In this document: positions 6,901 through 14,259 of the stretch, piece after piece
How the letters are laid out: each line of letters opens with the position of its first letter
How positions within the stretch are numbered: the first letter of the stretch is position 1
Assembly: GCA_905210525.1 (NCBI GenBank)
Contig: CAJLXE010000009.1
Location: 1 to 17,404, forward strand
Length of the DNA: 17,404 bases
Direction of reading: 5' to 3'
From: an uncultured Clostridia bacterium
GTDB lineage: Bacteria > Bacillota > Clostridia > HGM11327
The notes under the pieces: model-generated
The model's input: only the letters and a program-made list of their open reading frames with translations
Told to the model about the DNA's origin: nothing
The model's database searches: none
Made by a program: the position numbers and the translations under genes

Positions 6901-7602
6901 TTATCCGTTTGAATTTTTCCTTTTCATGGTTCTTATAATTTTCTTTGTTTCACTGTCAACCCTGTATGATTCCGTTATCTTCTGCAACGCTTTATTGAAT
7001 GTAAAGTCATCAAGATTGTTGTCTTTAAGAAAAGTCATGGTTTTTTCGGGACAATATACAAAATATACCGAAATCGCCCACGCCGCCGCCATTTTAACGT
7101 AATAAACATTCATATTAACGGAATTCAATATCTCAAAAGCGCGGTCCGCATATTCTTCCCTGCCGAAATGCGAAAGCATCATAACAATCGCAAACCTCAC
7201 ATCGTATTCGTTTTCACTGTAAAAATACGGCTGAATAAAGTCCCAATAAGCGTCCTTATTCTGCTTTTTCGGTTTAAGCGTATTGCAAAACGTATCGCAT
7301 ACCATCCAGTTATCTATTTCGGGAACAAATTTCTTTATACGTTCAAAACGTTCCTCATCCGCCATGGGCGCTGTTGCCGTCACAAATCCGCGAAGCATGG
7401 TTTCTTCTATTGTATCGCCGTGTTCAGAGTCAAGAAAGCTTTGCCAATCCGACTTTACAATTTCCTTTGCAACCGCCCTTATATCAGGAACTCTCACACC
7501 TATTATTTTTTCCTCAGGAAAATCCGGAGTCGTTCTGTGTGTATATTCTCTTATGTTTTCTTTTGCAAGCCCGTTTAATTTTTGTATTAATTCGTCTGTC
7601 AT
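6901..7602 (-). CDS. AlkD-like DNA alkylation repair protein
   Basis: A 233-aa all-helical HEAT-like repeat protein of the DNA alkylation repair (AlkC/AlkD) family, which excises alkylated purines such as N3-methyladenine and N7-methylguanine without base flipping. Supporting features: GVRVPDIRAVAKEI at 35-48, DNWMVCDTF at 97-105, DVRFAIVMML at 134-143, WAISVYFVYCPEKTMTFL at 175-192, and a TESYRV end. Trp99, Asp103 and Arg136 match in order and spacing the catalytic Trp/Asp/Arg described for Bacillus cereus AlkD, so the active site looks intact. The ATG follows the leader sequence GGCGGCGGAA. It starts 213 nt after the amidase stop and is 33 nt ahead of the permease-prefix-like gene, so it probably heads that operon. 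Confidence 0.92.
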   Translation of the reverse strand: MTDELIQKLNGLAKENIREYTHRTTPDFPEEKIIGVRVPDIRAVAKEIVKSDWQSFLDSEHGDTIEETMLRGFVTATAPMADEERFERIKKFVPEIDNWMVCDTFCNTLKPKKQNKDAYWDFIQPYFYSENEYDVRFAIVMMLSHFGREEYADRAFEILNSVNMNVYYVKMAAAWAISVYFVYCPEKTMTFLKDNNLDDFTFNKALQKITESYRVDSETKKIIRTMKRKNSNG

Positions 7603-7705
7603 TTCCGCCGCCTTTTAACTGCCGACTGTTTTTCGGTATAAAATCAGATTCCGCCGTTTACAACAGAATAATAAAGCATACTTCTCATATCTGTTCCGGC
7701 GGAAT
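7600..7705 (-). promoter_or_regulatory. Leader hairpin with a second copy of the pairing partner at the alkD start
   Basis: In the minus-strand leader, ATTCCGCCG (7705-7697) can pair with CGGCGGAAT (7656-7648), extended by AACAG/CTGTT (7695-7691 with 7666-7662) around a 24-nt loop. The same CGGCGGAA occurs again at 7611-7604, directly before the alkD ATG (7602). The upstream strand could therefore pair with either copy, so the two structures exclude each other. There is no T run, so it does not look like a simple terminator. The pairing is seen; a regulatory switch is inference. Confidence 0.35.
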
Positions 7706-7815
7706 TGTATTTAAATATTAAAAATTATTATTTCCGTCAAATATCAGGTGCGCCTGCTGTTTTGTATTCATTTTATTTAATTTTAGCACACACAAGCGGA
7801 AATTGCAATTATTTT

Positions 7816-8604
7816 TTAACAGTATTTGATAATAGTGTTAAATCCTGCCTCCTTAAGGCTTGTCGCCAATCTTTCTGCGTTTTCCTTTTCGGAATACGCA
7901 CCTGCCTGAACGCGGTAATATTTTTTCACATTATCTGTATTTTTTACATTTTTTGCAATCGTATCAAGCACATAGTCTATATTTTCAAGTATCCATTTTT
8001 CATCTCTGTCCTTGCAATCCGGAACCTCTTCTTCATGTTTTTCATCCTCGGCGGGTTTATCCTGTACAGTCTCTTTTTTGGCAAGGTTCATAAACTCCGC
8101 CGTACATTGCGCTATCGTCCTGCCGATAAGCTCTGTGCTTTTCTTTATCCATTCCGCTCTTTCCGGATTTGTATGAAATTCCACCTCGATATAGGCTCTC
8201 GTGCAAGTGGGAGTATTAAGTTCAATCAGCGAATCGTTCGGCTTCACGCGGCGGCGGACTCCCGTCAGCGCGCCTACCTTATCAAGCAAAGCTTCCGCAA
8301 GACGTTTTCCCTGCGTATCTGCCGAATAATAAAACGTCTCTGTGCCTTTCACCGATTTATCACTGAAAGCATTTGTATGAATTGCAATATAAACATCTGT
8401 TCCCGCCGCATTTGCATAAGAAGCTCTTGTTTTCATATTGTCGGTTCTTTGTGCAATTTCTGTAATACAATCATAGTTCGCGTCAAGATATGCCTTTGCG
8501 GCTTTGGCTATAAGCAGGCACTGTTCGTGTTCGTTGGTATTACCGTACGCACCTATATTGGCTGTCTGATTAGACGGTGATAAAAATATTCGTTTCTGTT
8601 CCAT
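7816..8604 (-). CDS. N-acetylmuramoyl-L-alanine amidase (amidase_3) with C-terminal SPOR domain
   Basis: A 262-aa protein predicted to cut the amide bond between MurNAc and the stem peptide. The N-terminal ~175 residues are an amidase_3-type catalytic domain: IFLSPSNQ start (6-13), NEHEQC (24-29), DVYIAIHTNAF (70-80, His77), and YIEVEFHTN (138-146, Glu140 at the usual catalytic Glu position). The canonical first zinc His of the 'DPGHGG' strand is Asn12. A charged linker (177-205) leads to a C-terminal SPOR domain (YYRVQAGAYSEKENAERLATSL, 229 to 250) that binds denuded peptidoglycan. There is no signal peptide, as in endolysin-like or mother-cell lytic enzymes. The ATG at 8604 is chosen because GGAGGA (8611-8616) lies 6 nt upstream; the longer start at 8646 lacks a site. 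The neighbourhood is not a prophage. Confidence 0.88.
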   Translation of the reverse strand: MEQKRIFLSPSNQTANIGAYGNTNEHEQCLLIAKAAKAYLDANYDCITEIAQRTDNMKTRASYANAAGTDVYIAIHTNAFSDKSVKGTETFYYSADTQGKRLAEALLDKVGALTGVRRRVKPNDSLIELNTPTCTRAYIEVEFHTNPERAEWIKKSTELIGRTIAQCTAEFMNLAKKETVQDKPAEDEKHEEEVPDCKDRDEKWILENIDYVLDTIAKNVKNTDNVKKYYRVQAGAYSEKENAERLATSLKEAGFNTIIKYC

Positions 8605-8610
8605 AAAAAA

Positions 8611-8616
8611 TCCTCC
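8611..8616 (-). promoter_or_regulatory. Ribosome binding site fixing the amidase start
   Basis: GGAGGA on the minus strand ends 6 nt before the ATG at 8604. It lies inside the longer reading frame that would begin at 8646, which argues for the shorter protein. Confidence 0.75.
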
Positions 8617-8737
8617 GTTTTGTTTATTGCAATTATATTGTTGCATGACCTTATAAAAATTTTTTCGGAAACGCGTATATTAAATTTTATTACCGGCATA
8701 TACATTTAGTGACAAATTTTAAAGGAGACGATAAAAA
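8617..8737. other. Divergent intergenic region between amidase and DUF6512-like gene
   Basis: It must hold both divergent promoters. On the minus strand TATAAT (8637-8632) could be the amidase -10, but no good -35 is visible. It sits inside the inverted repeat TGCAA-N8-TTGCA (8628-8645), a possible operator. On the plus strand, candidate -10 elements near 8676-8681 and 8699-8704 lack a matching -35. A GGAG site at 8724-8727 precedes the 8738 start. Confidence 0.35.
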
Positions 8738-9235
8738 ATGATATTTTTTGCAGGTGCTTTATTTACGGCAGCAGTAGGACTGCTTGAACGGTATTTATGC
8801 CGCCGTTTCGGAACAAACCGCAGATTTGCGGCAATTCTGCCGCTGAACGAGAGCATATGGGAACAGCTTAAAACTATTTTCTGGCCCATGCTGGTATTTT
8901 GTGTGTTTGAATATTTCAATTACGGTATGTATTTCGATAACTTTACGGCAGCAAAAGCCGCATCTGTATTTTCCGCAATGGTATGGAGTGTTGCGCTTTC
9001 GTACATATACGACGCAATATGGGCAAACCGTTCCGCGGCGGCAAACACATGTATATTTATACTGGCCTGTACGGTGGGTTGGACTGTAAATTTTATTCTT
9101 GTAAAGAATTACTGTCTTTGTTCCGGATTCGACAAAATATCGGGCATGGCTTCAATATTGATATTTATGGTTTGTTTTGTTCTTTTTTCGGCAGCACCGC
9201 CGCAAAAAAGTATTTTTAATGAGAAAAAAACATAA
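8738..9235 (+). CDS. DUF6512-like small integral membrane protein
   Basis: A 165-aa hydrophobic protein with about five membrane segments (near 1-17, 47-63, 74-92, 103-122 and 136-152). The segment LPLNESIWEQLK at 34-45 matches the conserved 'PVNESIWEHLK' feature I associate with DUF6512, a clostridial membrane family of unknown function. Start is supported by AAAGGAG about 10 nt upstream. It is transcribed divergently from the amidase and ends in its own terminator, so it appears monocistronic. No catalytic motif is visible and I assign no function. The family name is from memory of this motif. Confidence 0.72.
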   Translation: MIFFAGALFTAAVGLLERYLCRRFGTNRRFAAILPLNESIWEQLKTIFWPMLVFCVFEYFNYGMYFDNFTAAKAASVFSAMVWSVALSYIYDAIWANRSAAANTCIFILACTVGWTVNFILVKNYCLCSGFDKISGMASILIFMVCFVLFSAAPPQKSIFNEKKT

Positions 9236-9292
9236 TCCTCCTTGAGCATTTATTTGAAAATAAGGAAAAATTATCCGTTCTTTCAAACAGTT

Positions 9293-9338
9293 TCCGAATA
9301 ATTTTACCGATAATCAATAAAATTATTGGACTTTTTTT
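9293..9338 (+). terminator. Rho-independent terminator after the DUF6512-like gene
   Basis: TCC-(G)-AATAATTTTA (9293-9306) pairs with TAAAATTATT-GGA (9318-9330) across an 11-nt loop, a 13-bp stem with one bulged G, followed by C and seven T (9332-9338). The stem is AT-rich but long. Its 3' arm overlaps the putative -35 of the next gene. Confidence 0.72.
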
Positions 9339-9355
9339 GTTATATGTTGTATAAT
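9326..9355 (+). promoter_or_regulatory. Promoter of the flippase-like/pssA operon
   Basis: Perfect TATAAT at 9350-9355, with TTGGAC at 9326-9331 as a weak -35 at 18-nt spacing. Transcription would start near 9362 and give a leader of about 25 nt containing the AAAGGA ribosome site (9372-9377) before the ATG at 9387. Confidence 0.6.
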
Positions 9356-9386
9356 AAGCAAGATAGAGCGGAAAGGAAATCAAAAT

Positions 9387-10436
9387 ATGTCTAAAACCAA
9401 AAAGAAGTACAAATATCTGCTTAGCGTTGCTTTTCTCATCATTATTTCTGTTGCAACCGTATATTCCTTGCTTAAAGAAGTAGATGTAGATCAAATGTTC
9501 GGACTTCTTTTCAGTGTAAACATAGTATACGTAATATTGGGTATGCTTCTTGTGGCGCTGTACTTTCTGTGCGAAGGTGCTTCACTGAAAGTAATTGTCA
9601 ATTCTCTCGGACACAACACACGCATGAAAGACGCTTATGTCTATGGGTGTATTAACCTGTTTTATTCATTCATTACGCCGTTCGGAAGCGGAGGTCAGCC
9701 GTTTACCATATACTACATGATGCATGACGGTATTCCCGGCTCGAAGGTCAGCATAGCCACGCTTATGAACTTATTGGAATATAAGCTCGTTCTGCTGGTA
9801 TACAGCGTTATTATAGCTGTGTTCAAGCCCGATCTTGTGTTTTCAAACGGATTCGTTGTAATGGCGCTGTTTATATTCGGCGCGGTAGTTAATATTGCAA
9901 TGATACTTCTGATTGTCCTGTCCATGGTAAACGTCAGATGGGTGCGCAGCATAGGCGCCGGTGTCTACAAGCTGATGTCTAAATTCGGCTTTATAAAAAA
10001 AGAAATTCTTGACAAACGCATAGAAAGCTTCAATAAGCAGGTCGAGGAATACAAGAGCGGCGCGGCATATATAAAGGATCACCCTACTATATTCTTCAAG
10101 GCGTTCTTTTATAATTTTGCGAGGCAGACAGCGTTCTTTGCAATTTCGTACATGGTATACCTCAGCTTCGGACTCGATCCGTCCGCTTGGTTTAACGTAA
10201 TAATAGCCCAGGCGCTTATATATATAACGGTTGATTCTCTGCCGCTTCCCGGAGGAGTCGGAGCAACCGAAAAGCTGTTTCTTGTCGTATACAGCCTGAC
10301 ATACACCTCTGTAATGATAACACCCGCAGTATTGCTTACCCGAATGATAAATTATATTTTCGCAATAGTATTCGGAGGTATATTTGCGTTTGCAAAGCAA
10401 ATAAATGTAATGCGAGGTAACAGATTAAATGCATAA
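9387..10436 (+). CDS. Flippase-like (UPF0104, LPG synthase TM-type) membrane protein
   Basis: A 349-aa polytopic membrane protein of the lysylphosphatidylglycerol-synthase transmembrane/UPF0104 family, the same fold as the N-terminal flippase domain of MprF. Several helices (for example 10-28, 46-64, 130-147, 157-180) flank the two conserved re-entrant-like motifs TPFGSGGQP at 97-105 and PLPGGVGATE at 286-295. There is no C-terminal aminoacyl-transferase domain, so it does not make aminoacyl-lipids itself. A role in lipid or glycolipid translocation is inferred from the family. Its last 8 nt overlap the start of phosphatidylserine synthase, so the two are translationally coupled and may handle the same lipid class. 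Confidence 0.87.
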   Translation: MSKTKKKYKYLLSVAFLIIISVATVYSLLKEVDVDQMFGLLFSVNIVYVILGMLLVALYFLCEGASLKVIVNSLGHNTRMKDAYVYGCINLFYSFITPFGSGGQPFTIYYMMHDGIPGSKVSIATLMNLLEYKLVLLVYSVIIAVFKPDLVFSNGFVVMALFIFGAVVNIAMILLIVLSMVNVRWVRSIGAGVYKLMSKFGFIKKEILDKRIESFNKQVEEYKSGAAYIKDHPTIFFKAFFYNFARQTAFFAISYMVYLSFGLDPSAWFNVIIAQALIYITVDSLPLPGGVGATEKLFLVVYSLTYTSVMITPAVLLTRMINYIFAIVFGGIFAFAKQINVMRGNRLNA

Positions 10437-11067
10437 TAAATTAATAGGATATTATAATTATACCGTTATACTTACGTATATGGGTTTATGTTCGGGAGTT
10501 ATAGGAATATTTGTGGCGCTCGGACAAAACAGTACTCTTGGAGCTGTAATATGTCTGCTTATAGCCGGCGTATGCGACGCTTTCGACGGAAAGATAGCAA
10601 GCACAATGAAACGCACAGACAACGAAAAGCGTTTCGGAATACAGATTGATTCGCTGAGCGATATGGTATGCTTCGGCATGCTTCCCGCCGCAATATGCTA
10701 TGCTGCCGGTATGAAGCCTGCATGGTGTTACATAATACTCGCCCTGTATGTTCTCTCAGCGCTTATAAGGCTTGCCTATTACAACGTTTCCGAGGAATCC
10801 CGCCAGGAAACCGAGGACGGTGCACGCAAGTATTACATGGGATTGCCCGTAACATCGGCAGCGATAATATTTCCTTTGTTGTTTCTCATTTGCAGTCTTG
10901 CAAGCTTATCTCATAATAACTTATGCCTTATATATTCGGTTGTCTGTATTTTGACTGCCGCCGCGTTTATAACACCGTTTCGTGTAAAAAAGCTTAAAAC
11001 ATTCGGTCTGGCGACAACTGTTATCGTCGGCATAATTATAATGATAGCCCTAATAGCGTTAATATAA
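10429..11067 (+). CDS. pssA: CDP-diacylglycerol--serine O-phosphatidyltransferase
   Basis: A 212-aa membrane CDP-alcohol phosphatidyltransferase. The catalytic signature is present: Asp50-x2-Asp53-Gly54, Ala57, Gly70, Asp74 and Asp78, within CDAFDGKIAS (49-58) and GIQIDSLSD (70-78). The IQIDSLSD/CFGMLPA stretch is typical of phosphatidylserine synthase, which makes phosphatidylserine from CDP-diacylglycerol and serine. Membrane helices follow. The usual Arg after the DGxxA (DGxxAR) is Ser58, and the gap to Gly70 is 11 residues, slightly longer than the classic motif but usual for clostridial PssA. The ATG overlaps the preceding flippase-like gene by 8 nt and has GAGGTAA upstream. The exact alcohol substrate is inferred from family resemblance. 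Confidence 0.9.
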   Translation: MHNKLIGYYNYTVILTYMGLCSGVIGIFVALGQNSTLGAVICLLIAGVCDAFDGKIASTMKRTDNEKRFGIQIDSLSDMVCFGMLPAAICYAAGMKPAWCYIILALYVLSALIRLAYYNVSEESRQETEDGARKYYMGLPVTSAAIIFPLLFLICSLASLSHNNLCLIYSVVCILTAAAFITPFRVKKLKTFGLATTVIVGIIIMIALIALI

Positions 11068-11085
11068 CAAATTTCAATTCAAAAC

Positions 11086-11127
11086 AAAAATGCCCGTAAA
11101 GTCAGCACAACCTTACAGGCATTTTTT
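11086..11127. terminator. Bidirectional terminator between pssA and the convergent orphan gene
   Basis: AAAAATGCC (11086-11094) pairs with GGCATTTTT (11118-11126), with an inner GTAA/TTAC pairing. It is followed by a T run on the plus strand and has an A run before it that gives a T run on the minus strand. It lies between the stops at 11067 (plus) and 11151 (minus) and serves both. Confidence 0.88.
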
Positions 11128-11150
11128 ATGTCCTTTGAATATAAATTATA

Positions 11151-12242
11151 TCAGAGCACAATTTTAGCAGAATTATATTTTACGTACTCGTCAAGCAAAA
11201 ATTCTTCGAGGGTCTTTAACGCTTGTCTGCTCTCAACAAGACACTGCTCCGTTTTTTGAGCTATGCTTTCCAACAGAGAATCTTTATTGTTGAATCTGTA
11301 CTTAAAGCACAAAAGATACAGCATTTGCAATAAATCAACGGTTTCGGCATATCTGTCATAGAGTTCCTTTGATTCTTTACTGTTTATATTCATTTTATCA
11401 TATGCCCACTTTACGGAATCCATAATCATAATTCCGTGTTCATGTAATTTTACATATGCTCCGGGTATTCTGCCGCTCTGCTTATTGTACAGTCCGATAT
11501 CTTCTTTCAAAGCCGTTTTGCATATATCAAGAATCTGTTCCACTATTCCCATACCATGATAATATTCATGCGTTTCTTTCGCTCCGCTGTCATTCATGTA
11601 TGTTCTTGTACATTTTCCGCCCTCATATTCACTGTTTAATTTACGTATAAGCTTATAAACAGGGTCAACACAATACAGCTTATCCTTAAGCGTTATCCTT
11701 GTTACAGGATAAAACCAGCTTCTTCTGTAATAAATTTCTTTAGGCTTCTCACTGAAATACTCTAACGTTTGCTTATACCCCTTTATTATGTCCGAGTAAG
11801 GCATCTGTACTTCACAGAATTTCCCCTGAATAATTTCTGTTGTAAACATCGTTTTATCTTCATCATTATAGCCGTATAAAAGAGTTTCGTGAATATCATG
11901 CGAACCTTCTTCAAACGGTCCGTAAAATCCGTTAAAATTACAGTCGAAAATAATATAGCCGCCGTTGTCGATTTCTTTTTTAAACACATCAATTACACTA
12001 TCCGGATCAAAAGACGAGACATCAATTTCTTCATAACAAAGAACATCATTGAAATATTCTGTCGGGAAAGTGCCGTACTGATCTCCGAATAAAGTGTTAT
12101 AATCATCAAGCATGACCACGCTCATATGCCCGGCAAGCCATTCATGATAATCCGGATGCGTCTGTATTATTGCAAGCTTATAAAAAGTCCAGCACTCGCT
12201 CATTACATATGAATCTACCTTAAGTGGTAATTTTTTCACCAT
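11151..12242 (-). CDS. Unrecognised protein, possible BtrH/papain-fold acyltransferase-like
   Basis: A 363-aa soluble protein I cannot name securely. Residues 1-160 resemble C39/papain-fold, BtrH_N-type proteins: an early Cys17-Trp, then a glycine-introduced strand GGYIIFDCNFNGFYG (94-108), a His pair HDIHETLLYGYNDEDKTMF (115-133) ending in the 'H..L.YGYND' turn that typically carries the active-site His, and a tyrosine-rich tail (AY-like DIIKGYKQTL, 151-160). Residues ~200-360 are helical and unassigned. In butirosin biosynthesis BtrH moves an acyl group from an ACP to the acceptor, and a papain-like transacylase acts in closthioamide assembly. The catalytic residues here are unproven. The gene has a strong GGGAGGAA site and is markedly AT-rich compared with flanking ahcY, suggesting transfer. 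It is 83 nt from ahcY, with no clear promoter seen. Confidence 0.6.
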   Translation of the reverse strand: MVKKLPLKVDSYVMSECWTFYKLAIIQTHPDYHEWLAGHMSVVMLDDYNTLFGDQYGTFPTEYFNDVLCYEEIDVSSFDPDSVIDVFKKEIDNGGYIIFDCNFNGFYGPFEEGSHDIHETLLYGYNDEDKTMFTTEIIQGKFCEVQMPYSDIIKGYKQTLEYFSEKPKEIYYRRSWFYPVTRITLKDKLYCVDPVYKLIRKLNSEYEGGKCTRTYMNDSGAKETHEYYHGMGIVEQILDICKTALKEDIGLYNKQSGRIPGAYVKLHEHGIMIMDSVKWAYDKMNINSKESKELYDRYAETVDLLQMLYLLCFKYRFNNKDSLLESIAQKTEQCLVESRQALKTLEEFLLDEYVKYNSAKIVL

Positions 12243-12325
12243 AAAATTCCTCCCTTTATATATAAAATATTCATAAAACCCGTTTTTAAATTCACGTGAG
12301 CAACAGCATAATACGAATCAATACG

Positions 12326-13582
12326 TCAATCCGCATTCCATGCATTCACATAAGCAAGCTGTTCGCTGCTCAAACTGTCTGTTTTAATGTTCAGACTGTC
12401 AAGTTTAATCCGTGCAACCTGCTCATCTGTTTCCGCAGGAACGCTTATAAGCTTATGAGGCAAAGTTTTACCCGCATTATTCAGATATAAAACACTCTGA
12501 AGCTGTATCGCAAAGCTCATATCCATTATTTCGGCAGGATGACCGTCTCCCGCAGCAAGATTCACAAGTCTGCCTTCTGCAAGAAGATTAAGCTCTCTGC
12601 CATCAGGCATAACATATGCAGTTATGTTTTCACGTGCTTTGAAGCTTTCAACACTCAACGCTTCCAGATCCGGCTTGTTTATTTCAACATCGAAATGTCC
12701 CGCATTGGCAAGCAGTACTCCGTTTTTCATGTTCTCAAAATGACGTCCCGTAATAACATCCTTACAGCCCGTAAGCGTAACAAACACATCGCCTATCGGC
12801 GCCGCCTCGTCCATAGTCATTACCGAAAATCCGTCCATATGCGCCTCTATTGCCTTTACCGCATCTATTTCGGTAACAATTACGTTTGCTCCGAGCCCCT
12901 TTGCCTTTGCCGCAACGCCTCTGCCGCACCAGCCGTAACCTGCCACAACAACCGTTTTACCCGCCACAATAAGATTGGTAGTACGCATTATTCCATCCCA
13001 CACAGATTGACCCGTGCCGTATCTGTTGTCGAACAAATGCTTGCATTTTGCATTATTTACCGCTATCATCGGTATTTTAAGCAGATTTTCCCGTTCCATC
13101 GCCTTAAGGCGCATTATACCCGTAGTCGTTTCCTCGCAGCCGCCTATAACGTTGTCAAGCAAATCCGTTCTTTCGGTATGAAGTATGTTGACAAAATCAC
13201 CGCCGTCATCTATTATTATATCCGGCTTTATATCAAGCGCCATATTAAGATGTCTGTGATAATCCTCTGCGGACGCTCCGTGTATGCCGTACACCTTAAG
13301 CCCTTCCGCTACAAGCGCCGCCGCTATTGCGTCCTGTGTGGAAAGCGGATTACAGCCTGTCACGGCGCACTCTGCCCCCAGATTTCTCAGCACAAGCGCC
13401 AGATATGCCGTTTTTGCTTCAAGATGCACAGATACGGCAATGCGTTTCCCCGCAAGAGGCTTTTTGTCGGAATACATTTTGTCGTATGCCGAAAGTATCG
13501 GCATATGCTTTTTTACCCATTCTATTTTCCGCCTGCCCTCGGGAGCAAGCGTTATGTCCCTGATTTCATAATCTGCTGTCAT
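12326..13582 (-). CDS. ahcY: Adenosylhomocysteinase
   Basis: A 418-aa S-adenosylhomocysteine hydrolase, NAD-dependent, splitting SAH to homocysteine and adenosine and so relieving product inhibition of methyltransferases. Signatures: VHLEAKTA at 52-59, DDGGD at 125-129, EETTTG at 150-155, K181-HLF-D185-NRYGTG at 181-191, NAD-binding GYGWCGRG at 215-222, NAGHFDVE at 293-300 and GDGHPAEIMDMSFA near 345-358. The length and lack of the long C-terminal Lys/Tyr tail fit the shorter bacterial/archaeal (Thermotoga-type) subgroup; S-inosylhomocysteine hydrolase is an alternative in that subgroup. The ribosome site AGGAAAAGG is close upstream. It lies 26 nt after coaE and is probably in the polA operon. 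Confidence 0.95.
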   Translation of the reverse strand: MTADYEIRDITLAPEGRRKIEWVKKHMPILSAYDKMYSDKKPLAGKRIAVSVHLEAKTAYLALVLRNLGAECAVTGCNPLSTQDAIAAALVAEGLKVYGIHGASAEDYHRHLNMALDIKPDIIIDDGGDFVNILHTERTDLLDNVIGGCEETTTGIMRLKAMERENLLKIPMIAVNNAKCKHLFDNRYGTGQSVWDGIMRTTNLIVAGKTVVVAGYGWCGRGVAAKAKGLGANVIVTEIDAVKAIEAHMDGFSVMTMDEAAPIGDVFVTLTGCKDVITGRHFENMKNGVLLANAGHFDVEINKPDLEALSVESFKARENITAYVMPDGRELNLLAEGRLVNLAAGDGHPAEIMDMSFAIQLQSVLYLNNAGKTLPHKLISVPAETDEQVARIKLDSLNIKTDSLSSEQLAYVNAWNAD

Positions 13583-13608
13583 AATTACCTTTTCCTGTAT
13601 GTAATGTT

Positions 13609-14196
13609 TTATTTTTTGTCGAGAATTTTATCCACTTGTGCGTACAGCTGTTCAAGCGTTCCGTCATTGGAAATCACATAATCGGCGTACTTCACCTTTT
13701 CTTCAAACGAAGTCTGATTTTTCATTTTATTCATAACCTGTTCTTTTGTGGAATTGTCTCTTACCATTGCTCTGTCTATCTGAGTTTCGGGAGGAGTATA
13801 AACAACCCAGACCTCATCGGTTATAGTCTGCATTCCTGCTTCAATAAGAAGCGGAGCATCTATAACCGCAATCGGTGTATTTTTTTCTTCCAGCTCGGCA
13901 AGTATTTTTTTTGTCTGTTCTATTACGCGCGGATGTATTATGGAATTAAGTTTTTCCACAAGATTTTTGTCCCTGAATACGATTTCGGCAAGTTTCTTGC
14001 GATTTACCGTTTTATCGTCATTCAGAACAGAGTCCGAAAACTCCCTTATTATATCGTAATAAGCCGCGCTGCCGGGATCAAGTACCTTCTTTGATTCAAC
14101 ATCCGCGTCTATAACGGGAATATTTTTACTTTTCAGGTATGCAGACACCGTTGATTTTCCCGATGCTATGCCGCCCGTAAGTCCTATTATCTTCAT
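13609..14196 (-). CDS. coaE: Dephospho-CoA kinase
   Basis: A 195-aa P-loop kinase that phosphorylates the 3'-OH of dephospho-CoA, the last step of coenzyme A synthesis. The ATP-binding loop GGIASGKST is at 8-16, a catalytic-type Asp at 32 in VIDADV, and IIHPRV and IDAPLLIEAG are also characteristic. I start at the ATG at 14196 because GGAAAGGA (14206-14213) is 9 nt upstream and the enzyme then begins MKIIGLTGG as usual. The longer frame from 14217 and an ATG at 14205, which lies directly against the ribosome site, are unlikely. It is 63 nt after polA and 26 nt before ahcY. CoA supply is also needed for carrier-protein priming. Confidence 0.95.
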   Translation of the reverse strand: MKIIGLTGGIASGKSTVSAYLKSKNIPVIDADVESKKVLDPGSAAYYDIIREFSDSVLNDDKTVNRKKLAEIVFRDKNLVEKLNSIIHPRVIEQTKKILAELEEKNTPIAVIDAPLLIEAGMQTITDEVWVVYTPPETQIDRAMVRDNSTKEQVMNKMKNQTSFEEKVKYADYVISNDGTLEQLYAQVDKILDKK

Positions 14197-14259
14197 TGTG
14201 ATCATTCCTTTCCGCAAAATTACGAAGTAATAAAAATACTCCGACTCAAAATATACCTC

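Noticed and set aside
7745..7756. CAGG-TGCG-CCTG after the amidase stop
   Set aside because: Four-bp stem without a T run; no terminator is evident for the amidase.
7705..8580. Long plus-strand open frame opposite the amidase
   Set aside because: Antisense to the amidase, Cys/Phe/Arg-rich and unlike any protein family; no start signals.
12539..13681. Long plus-strand open frame opposite ahcY
   Set aside because: Antisense to a clearly recognised gene; Arg/His/Tyr-rich translation without any family motif.
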